From positions 62,001 through 126,000 of the forward strand of contig NZ_JACXAI010000007.1 in NCBI RefSeq assembly GCF_014773385.1: 64,000 nt of DNA, read 5' to 3'. This document shows, piece by piece, positions 26,037 through 35,911 of this stretch. The notes beneath the pieces were generated by a model. It made no database searches. It had not been told where the DNA came from and worked only from the letters and a program-made list of their open reading frames with translations. Numbering within the stretch: the stretch's first letter is position 1; each line of letters begins with the position of its first letter. The DNA is from Metabacillus arenae. Lineage in GTDB: Bacteria > Bacillota > Bacilli > Bacillales > Bacillaceae. The position numbers were made by a program, and so were the translations under genes.

Positions 26037-26070
26037 AGGGTACCAGGTACCTATGGTACCCTGGTACCCT
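26037..26070. repeat. GGTACC-rich palindrome
   Basis: AGGGTACCAGGTACC, TAT and GGTACCCTGGTACCCT form a nearly perfect inverted repeat made of GGTACC units. A related GGTACCAGGTACC word is at 63641-63653. It lies between the rpsD terminator and the tyrS stop, where it could be the tyrS terminator stem, though no clear T-tract follows. Confidence 0.55.
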
Positions 26071-26079
26071 AACTAAAAA

Positions 26080-27348
<1,269 letters not shown>

Positions 27349-27371
27349 TCATCACTCCTTTATTTAATGAC

Positions 27372-27633
27372 AAAAAAATAACGCCCCTTCAATTAAATTG
27401 AAGGGACGAAATTGTCGCGGTACCACCCTACTTGAAATAGCGTAAAAGAGCCATTCCCACTTAAGCACGATAACGGTCGCATCCGTCTTTTACTACTTGC
27501 ATGTTTCATAAAAGAAGCTCATGGATGTAATTCGCAAGATATCTATATACTGATTTCCACCAACCATCAGCTCTCTAAAATAGGCAGATTCTTACTACTT
27601 GTTCCAGTCATAGCTTATAATAATATATTCGAT
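27372..27633 (-). promoter_or_regulatory. T-box riboswitch controlling tyrS
   Basis: The T-box sequence AGGGTGGTACCGCG is at 27416-27429 (minus strand). It is followed by a terminator stem (GTCCCTTCAATTT with AATTGAAGGGGC) and T7 at 27372-27378. Stem I contains AGAGAGCTGATGGTTGGTGG, and the specifier loop reads GAATTACATCC, with TAC (27537-27539) as the Tyr specifier codon. Uncharged tRNA-Tyr would stabilise the antiterminator and raise tyrS expression. Confidence 0.95.
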
Positions 27634-27639
27634 ATTGAT

Positions 27640-27668
27640 TTTTTATCATAATCGATATATTTTGTCAA
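27640..27668 (-). promoter_or_regulatory. sigma-A-like promoter of tyrS
   Basis: TTGACA (27663-27668), 17 bases and TAAAAA (27640-27645) on the minus strand lie just upstream of the T-box leader. The -10 is 4 of 6. Confidence 0.5.
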
Positions 27669-27752
27669 ATCTTGATTATCGACGAATATTGACAACTACA
27701 TACAAAATTAGTTTTCCATATGGTATAATTAATAGGATTTTGGGGGGATTAC

Positions 27753-30623
27753 ATGGAAAAATTAAAACTTTTTTTACAGCGTTTCCGGCGAATAAAGCTT
27801 AATGAGAACTCAATAAGCAAGCTTCGTATTACATATCAAGTAGTATGGAATTTATTATTATTATTTATTATTGCAGGTGCAGTCAGTCTTGCATTTGGGG
27901 CAGGAATTGGGGCTGGATATTTCGCTTCCTTAGTAAAGGATGAACCATTACGAAGTTATGATGAAATGAAAGATGATATCTATAATTATGAAGAATCATC
28001 TGAGATCTATTTTAATGACAACGTTTACCTGGGAAAGTTACGCGCCAATATTGAGCGGGAGGAGGTTTCTAGCAAGGACGTCTCTCCACAATTGAAAAAT
28101 GCCATCATCGCAACTGAGGATGAGTTTTTTTATGAACATGATGGGGTTGTTCCTAAGGCTATTTTGCGTGCACTATTCCAAGAATTCACAAACTCCTCTG
28201 TTCGTTCGGGCGGAAGTACGTTAACTCAACAATTAATCAAGAACCAGCTTTTAACTAACGAAGTTTCCTTTGATCGAAAAGCAAAAGAGATCCTGTTAGC
28301 TTTAAGACTGGAAAACTTTTTCGAAAAAGAAGAGATTTTGGAAGCATACATGAATGTCTCGACATTAGGCAGAAACAGCTCTGGCCGGAATATTGCCGGA
28401 GTTCAAAGTGCTGCCCAGGGCATCTTCGGAGTAAATGCTAAGGATTTATCTATACCTCAGGCGGCATTTATTGCAGGGCTTCCGCAATCACCATTTGGAT
28501 ATACTCCTTTTACAAATAACGGAACTGTGAAAGAGAATCTTGAACCAGGTGTGGGCAGGATGAAAAGCGTTTTGTCCAACATGTACGATGAAGGCTTCAT
28601 CACAAAAAAGGAATATGATGAAGCGCTCACTTTTGATTTACGAAAAAGCTTAACAACTAAAAAGCCATCTTCTACTGAACAATATCCATTCCTTACCTAT
28701 GAGATAGAGGATCGAGCAAGGGAAATTCTTATCCGGCAGCTGGCAGAAAAAGATGGGCATAAACCAGATGAATTAAAGCAAAATGAAGATCTTTACCGTG
28801 AATATTATATACAAGCAGATGCTAACCTTCGCCACAAAGGTTACCGTATTCATACAACAATCAATAAAAAAATGTACGATAAAATGCAGGCTGTAGCAAA
28901 GGAATATCAATATTATGGAAGTGAGAAGCCAGAAACAAAAATCGACCCTGACACAGGGGAAGAAGTTCAAGTGATGGAACCTGTTGAGGTGGGCGGTGTT
29001 CTCATTGAAAATAAAACCGGGAAAATTCTAAGCTTTGTAGGCGGGCGAAATCATGATCGTAAGCAAGTAAACCATGCAACAGATTCACTTAGATCAAATG
29101 GTTCTACGATGAAACCTCTTGCCGTTTACGCCCCTGCGATGGAAATGGGGGTTGTTCAACCTGGTTCTGTAGTAGCTGATACTCCTATGACTGGCAGCTG
29201 GAATCCGAAAAACTATGGCGGCAGGTACCATGGATTGACTAGCATAAGAACAGCACTAAAGCATTCTTATAATATCCCTGCTGCAAGAACCTATTTAAAA
29301 ATTCAAGCGAATAATCCAGTCAATTATTTAGATAAGATGGGGTTTACTTCACTAGCCCAATCTGATTATACAATTAGTTCTTTAGCTTTAGGTGCCATGA
29401 AAAGAGGCGTTACTGTTGAAGAAAATGTAAATGCTTTTTCTACTTTCGCAAATGGCGGTAAATTTGTGGATGCCTACATGATTGAAAAGATTGAAAATAG
29501 TGATGGAGAAGTAGTTTATGAACATAAATCCTCCTCAACAGATGTTTTTTCAGCTCAAACCTCTTATTTATCCATTGATATGATGAGGGATGTCATTTCC
29601 AGCGGAACGGCAGCTTCATTAAAAGGGTACTTAGCCTTTAGCGCAGATTGGGCAGGTAAAACAGGAACTGGACAGGATTACAAGGATGCATGGTTTGTTG
29701 CAAGTAACCCAAACGTATCCTTCGGCACATGGATTGGATATGATACACCAAAACCGATTGAGCAAAGTTACAAAGGATTATCATATAGTAAGAGAAATAT
29801 TCTTCTATGGGCAAAATTAATGAATGTAGCTCATGAGACGAATCCTGATCTGATTGCTCCTAAAGAACGATTTAAAATGCCAGGTGGTATTGTTGAACGA
29901 TCATATTGTTCACTTTCGGGAGATCTGCCATCTGAACTATGTCAAAAAGCCGGGCTCGTATCATCTGATTTGTTCAATGAAAAATATGTTCCTAAGAAAA
30001 CTGATGACAGTTTAACAAGCGGAAAATATGTAGTTGTAAAGAACAGCGCATATCATGTACCTTCCTCTGCTCCTTCGGAATTTGTTCAAGAAGGAGTTAT
30101 GCTGAAGAAAGAAGTATTATGGAATCTCGGTGTTAGCAGTGTTTCAGAATTAGAAAACTTGCTTCCGAATCAAACAAGCTGGGGCAAACTAGTAGTAACA
30201 GAAGGAAAAGAAATTTCGGACAATGGTTCTGCTCCTACTGTTGTTAATGGAGTATCAATTAGCGGAAATAACCTATCATGGTCTGCAAGTGGAGATAACG
30301 ATGTTATTGGGTACAGAGTTTATGCCGCTGCTAATCACTCGAGCAGCTTTAAGAAAATCGCAAGTGTACCAGCATCAAAATCCTTGACAGTTTCAGTGGG
30401 AAGCTCTTCAGCAGCCTACTATGTTGTCGCCGTCGATGTTGCCGGACAGGAGTCAGCAAAATCAGCAATTGTCAAAAATGGGGATTATTCAGAAAAAAAA
30501 CCTGATGAGAAAAAGAATGTCCCTTCAGATAAAGAGAAAAAACCTGATGAGAAAAAAACTGAGGAAGACAAGCCAAAGCCTCAGGATAAGCCAGCTGATG
30601 ATAAAAAACAAAATGAACAATAA
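27753..30623 (+). CDS. class A penicillin-binding protein (glycosyltransferase/transpeptidase)
   Basis: This 956-residue bifunctional peptidoglycan synthase has a cytoplasmic basic tail, a TM helix at about 32-58 and a GT51 glycosyltransferase domain (TEDEFFYEHDG at 121-131 with catalytic Glu; GGSTLTQQLIKNQ at 153-165). The transpeptidase domain has the active-site STMK (451-454), SYN (505-507) and KTGTG (636-640). A fibronectin-III-like module follows at about 830-905 and a repetitive Lys/Pro/Glu/Asp tail at about 912-956. It resembles B. subtilis PBP2d/PBP1a types, but the paralogue cannot be fixed from sequence alone. RBS is GGGGGGATTAC. It separates tyrS from acsA. Confidence 0.93.
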   Translation: MEKLKLFLQRFRRIKLNENSISKLRITYQVVWNLLLLFIIAGAVSLAFGAGIGAGYFASLVKDEPLRSYDEMKDDIYNYEESSEIYFNDNVYLGKLRANIEREEVSSKDVSPQLKNAIIATEDEFFYEHDGVVPKAILRALFQEFTNSSVRSGGSTLTQQLIKNQLLTNEVSFDRKAKEILLALRLENFFEKEEILEAYMNVSTLGRNSSGRNIAGVQSAAQGIFGVNAKDLSIPQAAFIAGLPQSPFGYTPFTNNGTVKENLEPGVGRMKSVLSNMYDEGFITKKEYDEALTFDLRKSLTTKKPSSTEQYPFLTYEIEDRAREILIRQLAEKDGHKPDELKQNEDLYREYYIQADANLRHKGYRIHTTINKKMYDKMQAVAKEYQYYGSEKPETKIDPDTGEEVQVMEPVEVGGVLIENKTGKILSFVGGRNHDRKQVNHATDSLRSNGSTMKPLAVYAPAMEMGVVQPGSVVADTPMTGSWNPKNYGGRYHGLTSIRTALKHSYNIPAARTYLKIQANNPVNYLDKMGFTSLAQSDYTISSLALGAMKRGVTVEENVNAFSTFANGGKFVDAYMIEKIENSDGEVVYEHKSSSTDVFSAQTSYLSIDMMRDVISSGTAASLKGYLAFSADWAGKTGTGQDYKDAWFVASNPNVSFGTWIGYDTPKPIEQSYKGLSYSKRNILLWAKLMNVAHETNPDLIAPKERFKMPGGIVERSYCSLSGDLPSELCQKAGLVSSDLFNEKYVPKKTDDSLTSGKYVVVKNSAYHVPSSAPSEFVQEGVMLKKEVLWNLGVSSVSELENLLPNQTSWGKLVVTEGKEISDNGSAPTVVNGVSISGNNLSWSASGDNDVIGYRVYAAANHSSSFKKIASVPASKSLTVSVGSSSAAYYVVAVDVAGQESAKSAIVKNGDYSEKKPDEKKNVPSDKEKKPDEKKTEEDKPKPQDKPADDKKQNEQ

Positions 30624-30858
30624 ATTGATTCTTCCATTAGTAGGGGTTTCGGTGCGCAGGATTTGTAAGTAAGGTGCCTGAGACACGACTCCCGAGAATT
30701 TTGCTAAGTTCATTCATTCCCCCACTGAGGATGAATGAGGCCTACTTACTGTGAACACGCAGACCTTGCCCCGGACATAACGCTTTTAGTCTGTGTTCCT
30801 TTTTCCGGACACCTGAGCCCAAGTTAGCCATCAATATCTTCTGCCCATTAAGAGTTGG

Positions 30859-30904
30859 ATAAAGCAAAAACCCGGTTCATTATAGGACCGGGTTTTTGCT
30901 TTAT
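30859..30904. terminator. strong bidirectional terminator, PBP gene / acsA
   Basis: ATAAAGCAAAAACCCGGT and ACCGGGTTTTTGCTTTAT are exact reverse complements (18 bp) around a 10-base loop. It ends just before the acsA stop codon. The region 30660-30850 before it is unexplained and begins GGTGCCTGAGACACGACTC. Confidence 0.93.
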
Positions 30905-30909
30905 CTCTA

Positions 30910-32628
30910 TTAATCTTCCATTGTTGATAGATCACCAGTCGGTAAATCAAGCTCCCAAGCTTTTAAGACACGTCTCATAATTTTACCGCTGCGGGTTTTC
31001 GGTAATTTATCTTTAAAGTCGATTTCACGTGGTGCTGCATGGGCAGCCAACCCTTTTTTAACAAACTGCCGAATTTCTTCTTTCAATTCTTCTGATGGCT
31101 CATAACCATCTCGAAGGGCGATAAACGCTTTGATAATTTCTCCGCGTACAGGATCCGGTTTTCCAATGACACCAGCTTCTGCAATGGCAGGATGCTCGAC
31201 TAGCTTGCTTTCTACTTCAAAAGGACCTACACGTTCACCAGATGTCATAATAACATCATCAATCCGTCCTTGGAACCAGAAATATCCCTCGTCATCCATA
31301 TAAGCTGAATCACCTGATACATACCAGTCACCAGGCATGAAATAAGATTCATACTTTTCTTTATTATTCCAAATCGTATACATCATCGAAGGCCAACCTT
31401 TTTTAATCGCTAAGTTACCCATTCGATAAGGAGGCACTTCATTTCCTTGATCATCCACTATTGCAGCTTCCACACCAGGGATCGGTTTGCCCATAGATCC
31501 AGGCTTAATTTCCATACAAGGATAGTTACAAATGATTTGTGCGCCTGTTTCTGTCATCCACCACGTATCATGGATCCGCTTTTCAAACACTTTTACCCCC
31601 CACCGGACAACCTCAGGGTTTAAAGGCTCACCGACACTTAATACATGGCGTAAGGAGGACAAATCAAAGCTCTTAACCAACTCATCTCCCGCCCCCATAA
31701 GCATTCTAAAAGCCGTTGGAGCACTATACCAGACTGTAACCCCGTAATCCTCAATTGTTTGGTACCAGTTTTCAGGCTTGAATCTTCCTCCTACAATGAC
31801 GTTGGATGCTCCATGCAGCCACGGACCAAAGATTCCGTAAACTGTTCCTGTGACCCAGCCTGGATCAGCTGTACACCAATATACATCATCTTCTTTAAGA
31901 TCTAGAACCCAATTGGCTGTCTGATAATGCTGAATCATGGCATTATGAACATGGAGAACTCCCTTTGGTTTTCCAGTTGAACCAGAAGTATAATGAAGTA
32001 GTAACCCATCTGTCAGGTCTACCCACTCTAATTCCAGGTCTTTACTGCTTTCTTTAAACCTAGATAGAAAATCAATGTAAAAATCATCTTCCTTCACATT
32101 TTCCCCTACAACAACAACATGCCTTAGATTTGGCAGCTGATCGAAAGGTACACGGTCCATAAGCTCTGGTGTTGTTACAATCACTTTTGCTCCACTATCG
32201 TCTAATCGATCTCTCACTGCTCCTTCCATAAACGCTTCAAAAAGCGGCCCTACGATAGCTCCCAATTTAATAGCACCTAATATCGTGAAATATAATTCAG
32301 GTGTTCTTGGCATAAAGACAAAAACACGATCCCCTTTTTCAACATTTGCATAGTTTTTTAACACATTTCCTGCTTTGTTAGTTAAATCCTTCATTTCTTT
32401 AAACGTATACTTTTCATCCCGGTCAGGATCCCGATAGTATAAAGCAATCTTATTCTTACGAAAGGATTCGGCATGCTTATCAATCGCTTCATAAGCAGCA
32501 TTCATTCGGCCTGTTTCCGACCATGAGAATTCTTTCTCAGCTTCTTTCCAATCGAAGCTTTGATACACCTCTTCATAGCTGTTTAAATTATAGTTTCCTT
32601 TCGAAACTGGCAGCGCTTCCAATTTCAT
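30910..32628 (-). CDS. acsA: acetyl-CoA synthetase (AMP-forming)
   Basis: AcsA converts acetate, ATP and CoA to acetyl-CoA for growth on acetate after overflow metabolism. The 572-residue product has LHYTSGSTGKPKGVLH, the conserved WWMTETGAQ, SGDSAYMDDEGYFWFQGR and the C-terminal PKTRSGKIMRR, whose lysine is the acetylation site controlled by AcuA and AcuC. ATG 32634 lies only 3 bases from GGAGG, so ATG 32628 (9-base spacing, MKLEALPV) is preferred, matching the B. subtilis N terminus. It is divergent from acuABC. Confidence 0.98.
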   Translation of the reverse strand: MKLEALPVSKGNYNLNSYEEVYQSFDWKEAEKEFSWSETGRMNAAYEAIDKHAESFRKNKIALYYRDPDRDEKYTFKEMKDLTNKAGNVLKNYANVEKGDRVFVFMPRTPELYFTILGAIKLGAIVGPLFEAFMEGAVRDRLDDSGAKVIVTTPELMDRVPFDQLPNLRHVVVVGENVKEDDFYIDFLSRFKESSKDLELEWVDLTDGLLLHYTSGSTGKPKGVLHVHNAMIQHYQTANWVLDLKEDDVYWCTADPGWVTGTVYGIFGPWLHGASNVIVGGRFKPENWYQTIEDYGVTVWYSAPTAFRMLMGAGDELVKSFDLSSLRHVLSVGEPLNPEVVRWGVKVFEKRIHDTWWMTETGAQIICNYPCMEIKPGSMGKPIPGVEAAIVDDQGNEVPPYRMGNLAIKKGWPSMMYTIWNNKEKYESYFMPGDWYVSGDSAYMDDEGYFWFQGRIDDVIMTSGERVGPFEVESKLVEHPAIAEAGVIGKPDPVRGEIIKAFIALRDGYEPSEELKEEIRQFVKKGLAAHAAPREIDFKDKLPKTRSGKIMRRVLKAWELDLPTGDLSTMED

Positions 32629-32664
32629 ACCCATACTCCTCCTTATGTAAGATTCTCATATTCT

Positions 32665-32693
32665 ATTATAGTATAATTGCTTTTTTTTCTCAA
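32665..32693 (-). promoter_or_regulatory. sigma-A promoter of acsA
   Basis: TTGAGA, 17 bases and TATAAT (preceded by TAC) on the minus strand end 37 bp before the acsA start. This is one of the best promoters in the window. Confidence 0.8.
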
Positions 32694-32722
32694 TTTTAAA
32701 AAAACTGATTGTTAACACAAGC

Positions 32723-32736
32723 TGAAAACGCTTTAT
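32723..32736 (+). promoter_or_regulatory. cre-like site between acsA and acuA
   Basis: TGAAAACGCTTTAT has the full central core of TGWNANCGNTNWCA but deviates at the last two bases. It lies 30 bp upstream of the acsA -35 and within a possible acuA promoter (TTGTTA at 32710-32715 and TTATAT at 32734-32739, 18-base spacing). Both acsA and acuABC are CcpA-repressed in B. subtilis. Confidence 0.5.
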
Positions 32737-32756
32737 ATGTTAAAATCTAATTATAG

Positions 32757-32830
32757 AAGAAAAGCACAGGCGCCTTAATCAGCCCTGACAATCCACTCGG
32801 GTCGGCTGGGCGCTAGATCTGGACAACATA
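32757..32830 (+). repeat. dispersed intergenic repeat, partial copy (first of a tandem pair)
   Basis: AGAAAAGCACAGGCGCC, CAGCCCTGACAATCCACTCG and GGGCGCTAGATCTGGACAAC match the head and distal core of the family. The middle and the AT-rich tail are missing. Confidence 0.7.
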
Positions 32831-33012
32831 GAAAAGTGGAAGCGCCTTGTACAGCCTGGGACAAGCACTCGGGCAAGCCTCTCGAAAAGGCTGTCTTTGC
32901 CTTTTTGGGTGGATTATCTTGTGACCTCAGGCGGGCTAGGTGCTGGAGCTGGACAACAATCCTTATCTAACACGTATATATTTTTCTCAAATTTAAACTT
33001 TCCGAAGCAACT
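32831..33012 (+). repeat. dispersed intergenic repeat, long copy (second of a tandem pair)
   Basis: GAAAAGTGGAAGCGCC, GGGACAAGCACTCGGGCAAG, GGCTGTCTTTGCCTTTTTGG, GGTGCTGGAGCTGGACAACA and the tail CTTATCTAACACGTATA...CTTTCCGAAG span the whole element. It lies in the acuABC leader, between the likely promoter and acuA. Confidence 0.75.
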
Positions 33013-33048
33013 AGAAATGGGAATAGATATGATTAAGGTGGTGACTTT

Positions 33049-33681
33049 GTGGAACATAAAAAAACGTATCATGCAAAAGAAATAAAAACAGCACAAGGCA
33101 ATCTGTTAGTTGAGGGTCCTATTTCATCTGAAAAACTAGATTCATATGAATTTCATAAGGATTTAGTAGCATTTCGTCCACCTAAGCAGCAGCATAAAGC
33201 GCTAGTTGATATTGCTAAATTACCAGAAGGAAGAATCCTAATAGCCAGAAATCAAGATATAGTTGTCGGATATGTTACATACCTCTATCCTGACCCATTA
33301 GAAAGATGGTCAGAAGGAAATATGGAAAACTTAATTGAATTGGGAGCAATAGAAGTTATCCCGGAATTCAGAGAGTTTTCAGTAGGAAAGAACCTTTTGG
33401 GAATTTCGATGATGGATGACGCAATGGAGGATTATATTATTATTACCACTGAATATTATTGGCACTGGGATCTGAAAGGAACAGGGCTAAATGTCTGGGA
33501 GTATCGTAAGGTAATGGAAAAAATGATGAAAGCAGGCGGATTGGAATGGTATGCAACCGATGATCCAGAGATCTGCTCTCATCCTGCAAATTGTCTAATG
33601 GCCAGGATAGGAAAAAGGGTGGATCAAGATTCTATTCAAAAGTTTGACCGATTACGATTTATGAACCGTTTTATGTATTAG
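33049..33681 (+). CDS. acuA: protein acetyltransferase AcuA
   Basis: AcuA is a GNAT-family enzyme that acetylates the active-site lysine of AcsA and switches it off. The 210-residue protein starts at GTG 33049 behind AAGGTGGTGA. The GNAT core is recognisable at LIELGAIEVIPEFREFSVGKNLLG (central acetyl-CoA loop region). It heads acuABC, divergent from its substrate gene acsA as in B. subtilis. It is separated from acuB by 224 bp containing a repeat remnant, a larger spacing than expected for a tight operon. Confidence 0.95.
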   Translation: MEHKKTYHAKEIKTAQGNLLVEGPISSEKLDSYEFHKDLVAFRPPKQQHKALVDIAKLPEGRILIARNQDIVVGYVTYLYPDPLERWSEGNMENLIELGAIEVIPEFREFSVGKNLLGISMMDDAMEDYIIITTEYYWHWDLKGTGLNVWEYRKVMEKMMKAGGLEWYATDDPEICSHPANCLMARIGKRVDQDSIQKFDRLRFMNRFMY

Positions 33682-33711
33682 TTGACTATTAGATAGAAAT
33701 TTATCAATCTG

Positions 33712-33790
33712 CTGCTGGAGCCAATATTGGATTACGAAACGAGCAAAGATTCTGATCCTTCAGGAAAAGGTTGTTCTTTAACTTTTTAAT
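33712..33790 (+). repeat. remnant of the dispersed repeat between acuA and acuB
   Basis: GCTGCTGGAGCCAATATTGG and AAAAGGTTGTTCTTTAACTT match pieces of the repeat family but in decayed, rearranged form. Confidence 0.4.
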
Positions 33791-33905
33791 AGATGATTTA
33801 TACTCTCAAGAACCATATTGCCGTGAAATACCGGAGATAAAATATTCGACGAATTTGTTCAGGTCCAACTAAAAATCTGAACTTAAAATAAAGGGGTGAG
33901 ATGCC

Positions 33906-34550
33906 ATGATCATTGAACAAATTATGCAACAGGATGTTGTCACACTTTTTCCAGAGAATACGCTTGAAGAGGCAATAAAAACAATGAACAGCAGACATAT
34001 TAGACACCTTCCAATCGTTTCAAAAGATGGCCTCTTAGCCGGTATCCTATCTGACCGGGATCTTAAAGATGCCAGCCCTTCTATATTTGAATTAAAAGAC
34101 AGAATGAATGAATTAAAGAAACCGGTAAGCACCATTATGAAAAAAGATGTTATTACATGTCACCCTTTGGATTTTGTGGAAGAGATTTCAGCGGTTTTTT
34201 ACGAACATCGGATTGGATGTGTACCTGTTATTAAACATAAAAAATTAGTTGGAATTGTAACTGAAACAGACTTGCTTCATACATTCGTTCAATTGACTGG
34301 AGCAAATCAGCCAGGCTCTCAGATCGAAGTTAAAGTACAAAATAAAGCAGGTATTCTTTCAGAGGTAACAGCTGTATTTCAAAAACGGAAAGTAAACATT
34401 GCAAGCGTGCTCGTTTATCCAGATAGTAATGAACAGTTAAAAATATTAGTTTTTCGTGTACAAACAATGAATCCAATGGGGCTTATTACTGATTTAAAAA
34501 AGGAAGGCTATAAGGTACTTTGGCCTAATTTTCCGGAGATTTCCTCATGA
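33906..34550 (+). CDS. acuB: AcuB, CBS/ACT-domain protein
   Basis: This 214-residue regulatory protein contains two CBS domains (about 1-55 and 75-130; TLEEAIKTMNSRHIRHLPIV and EEISAVFYEHRIGCVPVI) followed by an ACT domain (about 140-210; VKVQNKAGILSEVTAVF). CBS pairs bind adenine nucleotides and ACT domains small metabolites, so it probably senses energy or metabolite state; its exact role in acetate metabolism is not settled. The RBS is AAAGGGGTGAG. It overlaps acuC by 4 bp (ATGA), implying translational coupling. Confidence 0.95.
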   Translation: MIIEQIMQQDVVTLFPENTLEEAIKTMNSRHIRHLPIVSKDGLLAGILSDRDLKDASPSIFELKDRMNELKKPVSTIMKKDVITCHPLDFVEEISAVFYEHRIGCVPVIKHKKLVGIVTETDLLHTFVQLTGANQPGSQIEVKVQNKAGILSEVTAVFQKRKVNIASVLVYPDSNEQLKILVFRVQTMNPMGLITDLKKEGYKVLWPNFPEISS

Positions 34551-35716
34551 AGGATGCAGCGTTTGTCTACTCAAAAGCTTTCCAAAAATACAAATTCAGT
34601 AATAAGCACCCATTCAACCAACTAAGAGTAGAATTGACTCTTGATTTATTAAAGTCCATGAAAGCAATCGATGAGACTGATATGATCGAACCTCGAACGG
34701 CAACAGATGAAGAATTATCATTAGTACATGATCCAGCTTATATTCAAGCAGTGAAAGCTGCCGGCCAAAATCAGCTATCTGAAGAAGCTGGACTTAATTA
34801 CGGGATTGGAACTGAAGATACTCCTATGTTTGAAAATATGCATGAAGCAAGCGCATTATTAGTAGGTGGAACATTAACCGCAGTAGATCAGGTGATGCAA
34901 GGAAATACAAAGCATGCTATCAATTTAGGAGGAGGACTTCACCACGGTTTTCGCGGGAGAGCATCAGGGTTTTGTATATACAATGACAGTGCTGTCGCAA
35001 TAAAATTCATTCAGGAAAAATATAAAGCAAGAGTGCTGTATATTGACACAGATGCTCATCATGGTGATGGCGTTCAATGGACCTTTTATGATGACCCAAA
35101 GGTATGCACATTATCTATCCATGAAACAGGTCGGTATTTATTTCCCGGGACAGGCAATGTGTCAGAGCGCGGCAGCGGCAGGGGGTATGGTTATTCCTTT
35201 AACATCCCTTTAGACGCCTTTACAGAAGATGAATCGTGGATCCAGGCATATAAAAGATCTGCTTTAGAGGTAGCTGAATATTTCAGACCAGATGTCATCC
35301 TTACACAAAATGGGGCTGATGCACACTATCATGACCCGTTAACCCATTTATCGGCAACAATGAACATCTATCATGAAATTCCAAAACTCGCTCATGAAAT
35401 TGCTCATCAATATTGCAATGGGCGGTGGATTGCAGTTGGCGGAGGAGGTTATGATATTTGGAGGGTTGTTCCAAGAGCATGGAGTCTTATTTGGCTGGAA
35501 ATGAAAAAAATCAACCCAGTTGCTCCACTACCGAAAGAATGGATCGATAAATGGCAAAGGCACTCTCCTGTCCCATTACCGAAAGAATGGAAAGATCCTG
35601 AGAATATGTATAAAACCATTCCAAGAAAAAAAGAAATTGAGGAAAAGAATGCTCAAACATTAGAAAAAGCAATGTATATCATTCAGCAAAATAAGTCAGA
35701 TATAAAAACAAATTAA
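34547..35716 (+). CDS. acuC: AcuC, class I/II histone-deacetylase-family lysine deacetylase
   Basis: AcuC removes the acetyl group that AcuA adds to AcsA, restoring activity. The 389-residue protein has the HDAC zinc-site motifs: NLGGGLHHGFRGRASGFCIYND, YIDTDAHHGDGVQ with the zinc-binding Asp/His, and TQNGADAHYHDPLT. A conserved GGGGYD lies near residue 300. The start overlaps the acuB stop. In B. subtilis motPS (ytxDE) follow toward ccpA; here acuC is directly convergent with ccpA. Confidence 0.97.
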   Translation: MKDAAFVYSKAFQKYKFSNKHPFNQLRVELTLDLLKSMKAIDETDMIEPRTATDEELSLVHDPAYIQAVKAAGQNQLSEEAGLNYGIGTEDTPMFENMHEASALLVGGTLTAVDQVMQGNTKHAINLGGGLHHGFRGRASGFCIYNDSAVAIKFIQEKYKARVLYIDTDAHHGDGVQWTFYDDPKVCTLSIHETGRYLFPGTGNVSERGSGRGYGYSFNIPLDAFTEDESWIQAYKRSALEVAEYFRPDVILTQNGADAHYHDPLTHLSATMNIYHEIPKLAHEIAHQYCNGRWIAVGGGGYDIWRVVPRAWSLIWLEMKKINPVAPLPKEWIDKWQRHSPVPLPKEWKDPENMYKTIPRKKEIEEKNAQTLEKAMYIIQQNKSDIKTN

Positions 35717-35868
35717 TGGTAAAACTCTTCTGCATACTAGCGTTGAGGAATAGCGCGAAAACTTATAGTATTTTACTTTAACGAGAATGAAAATAATACC
35801 AATGATTCAGAATAGAAAAAAAATGATAGACCAAGTTTTACTCCAAGCAGGTGTCACTTAGAATAGAC

Positions 35869-35903
35869 TTACCACCAGTGGGGGAAATGCCCACTGGTGG
35901 TAA
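35869..35903. terminator. hairpin between convergent acuC and ccpA
   Basis: TTACCACCAGTGGG and CCCACTGGTGGTAA form a perfect 14-bp stem with a 7-base loop. T-tracts are short on both sides, so efficiency is uncertain, but its place between convergent genes fits a shared terminator. Confidence 0.7.
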
Positions 35904-35911
35904 ATTCCACT

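Noticed and set aside
32914-33096. Open frames across the acuA leader
   Set aside because: They overlap the tandem repeat copies and the start of acuA on either strand and lack ribosome binding sites.
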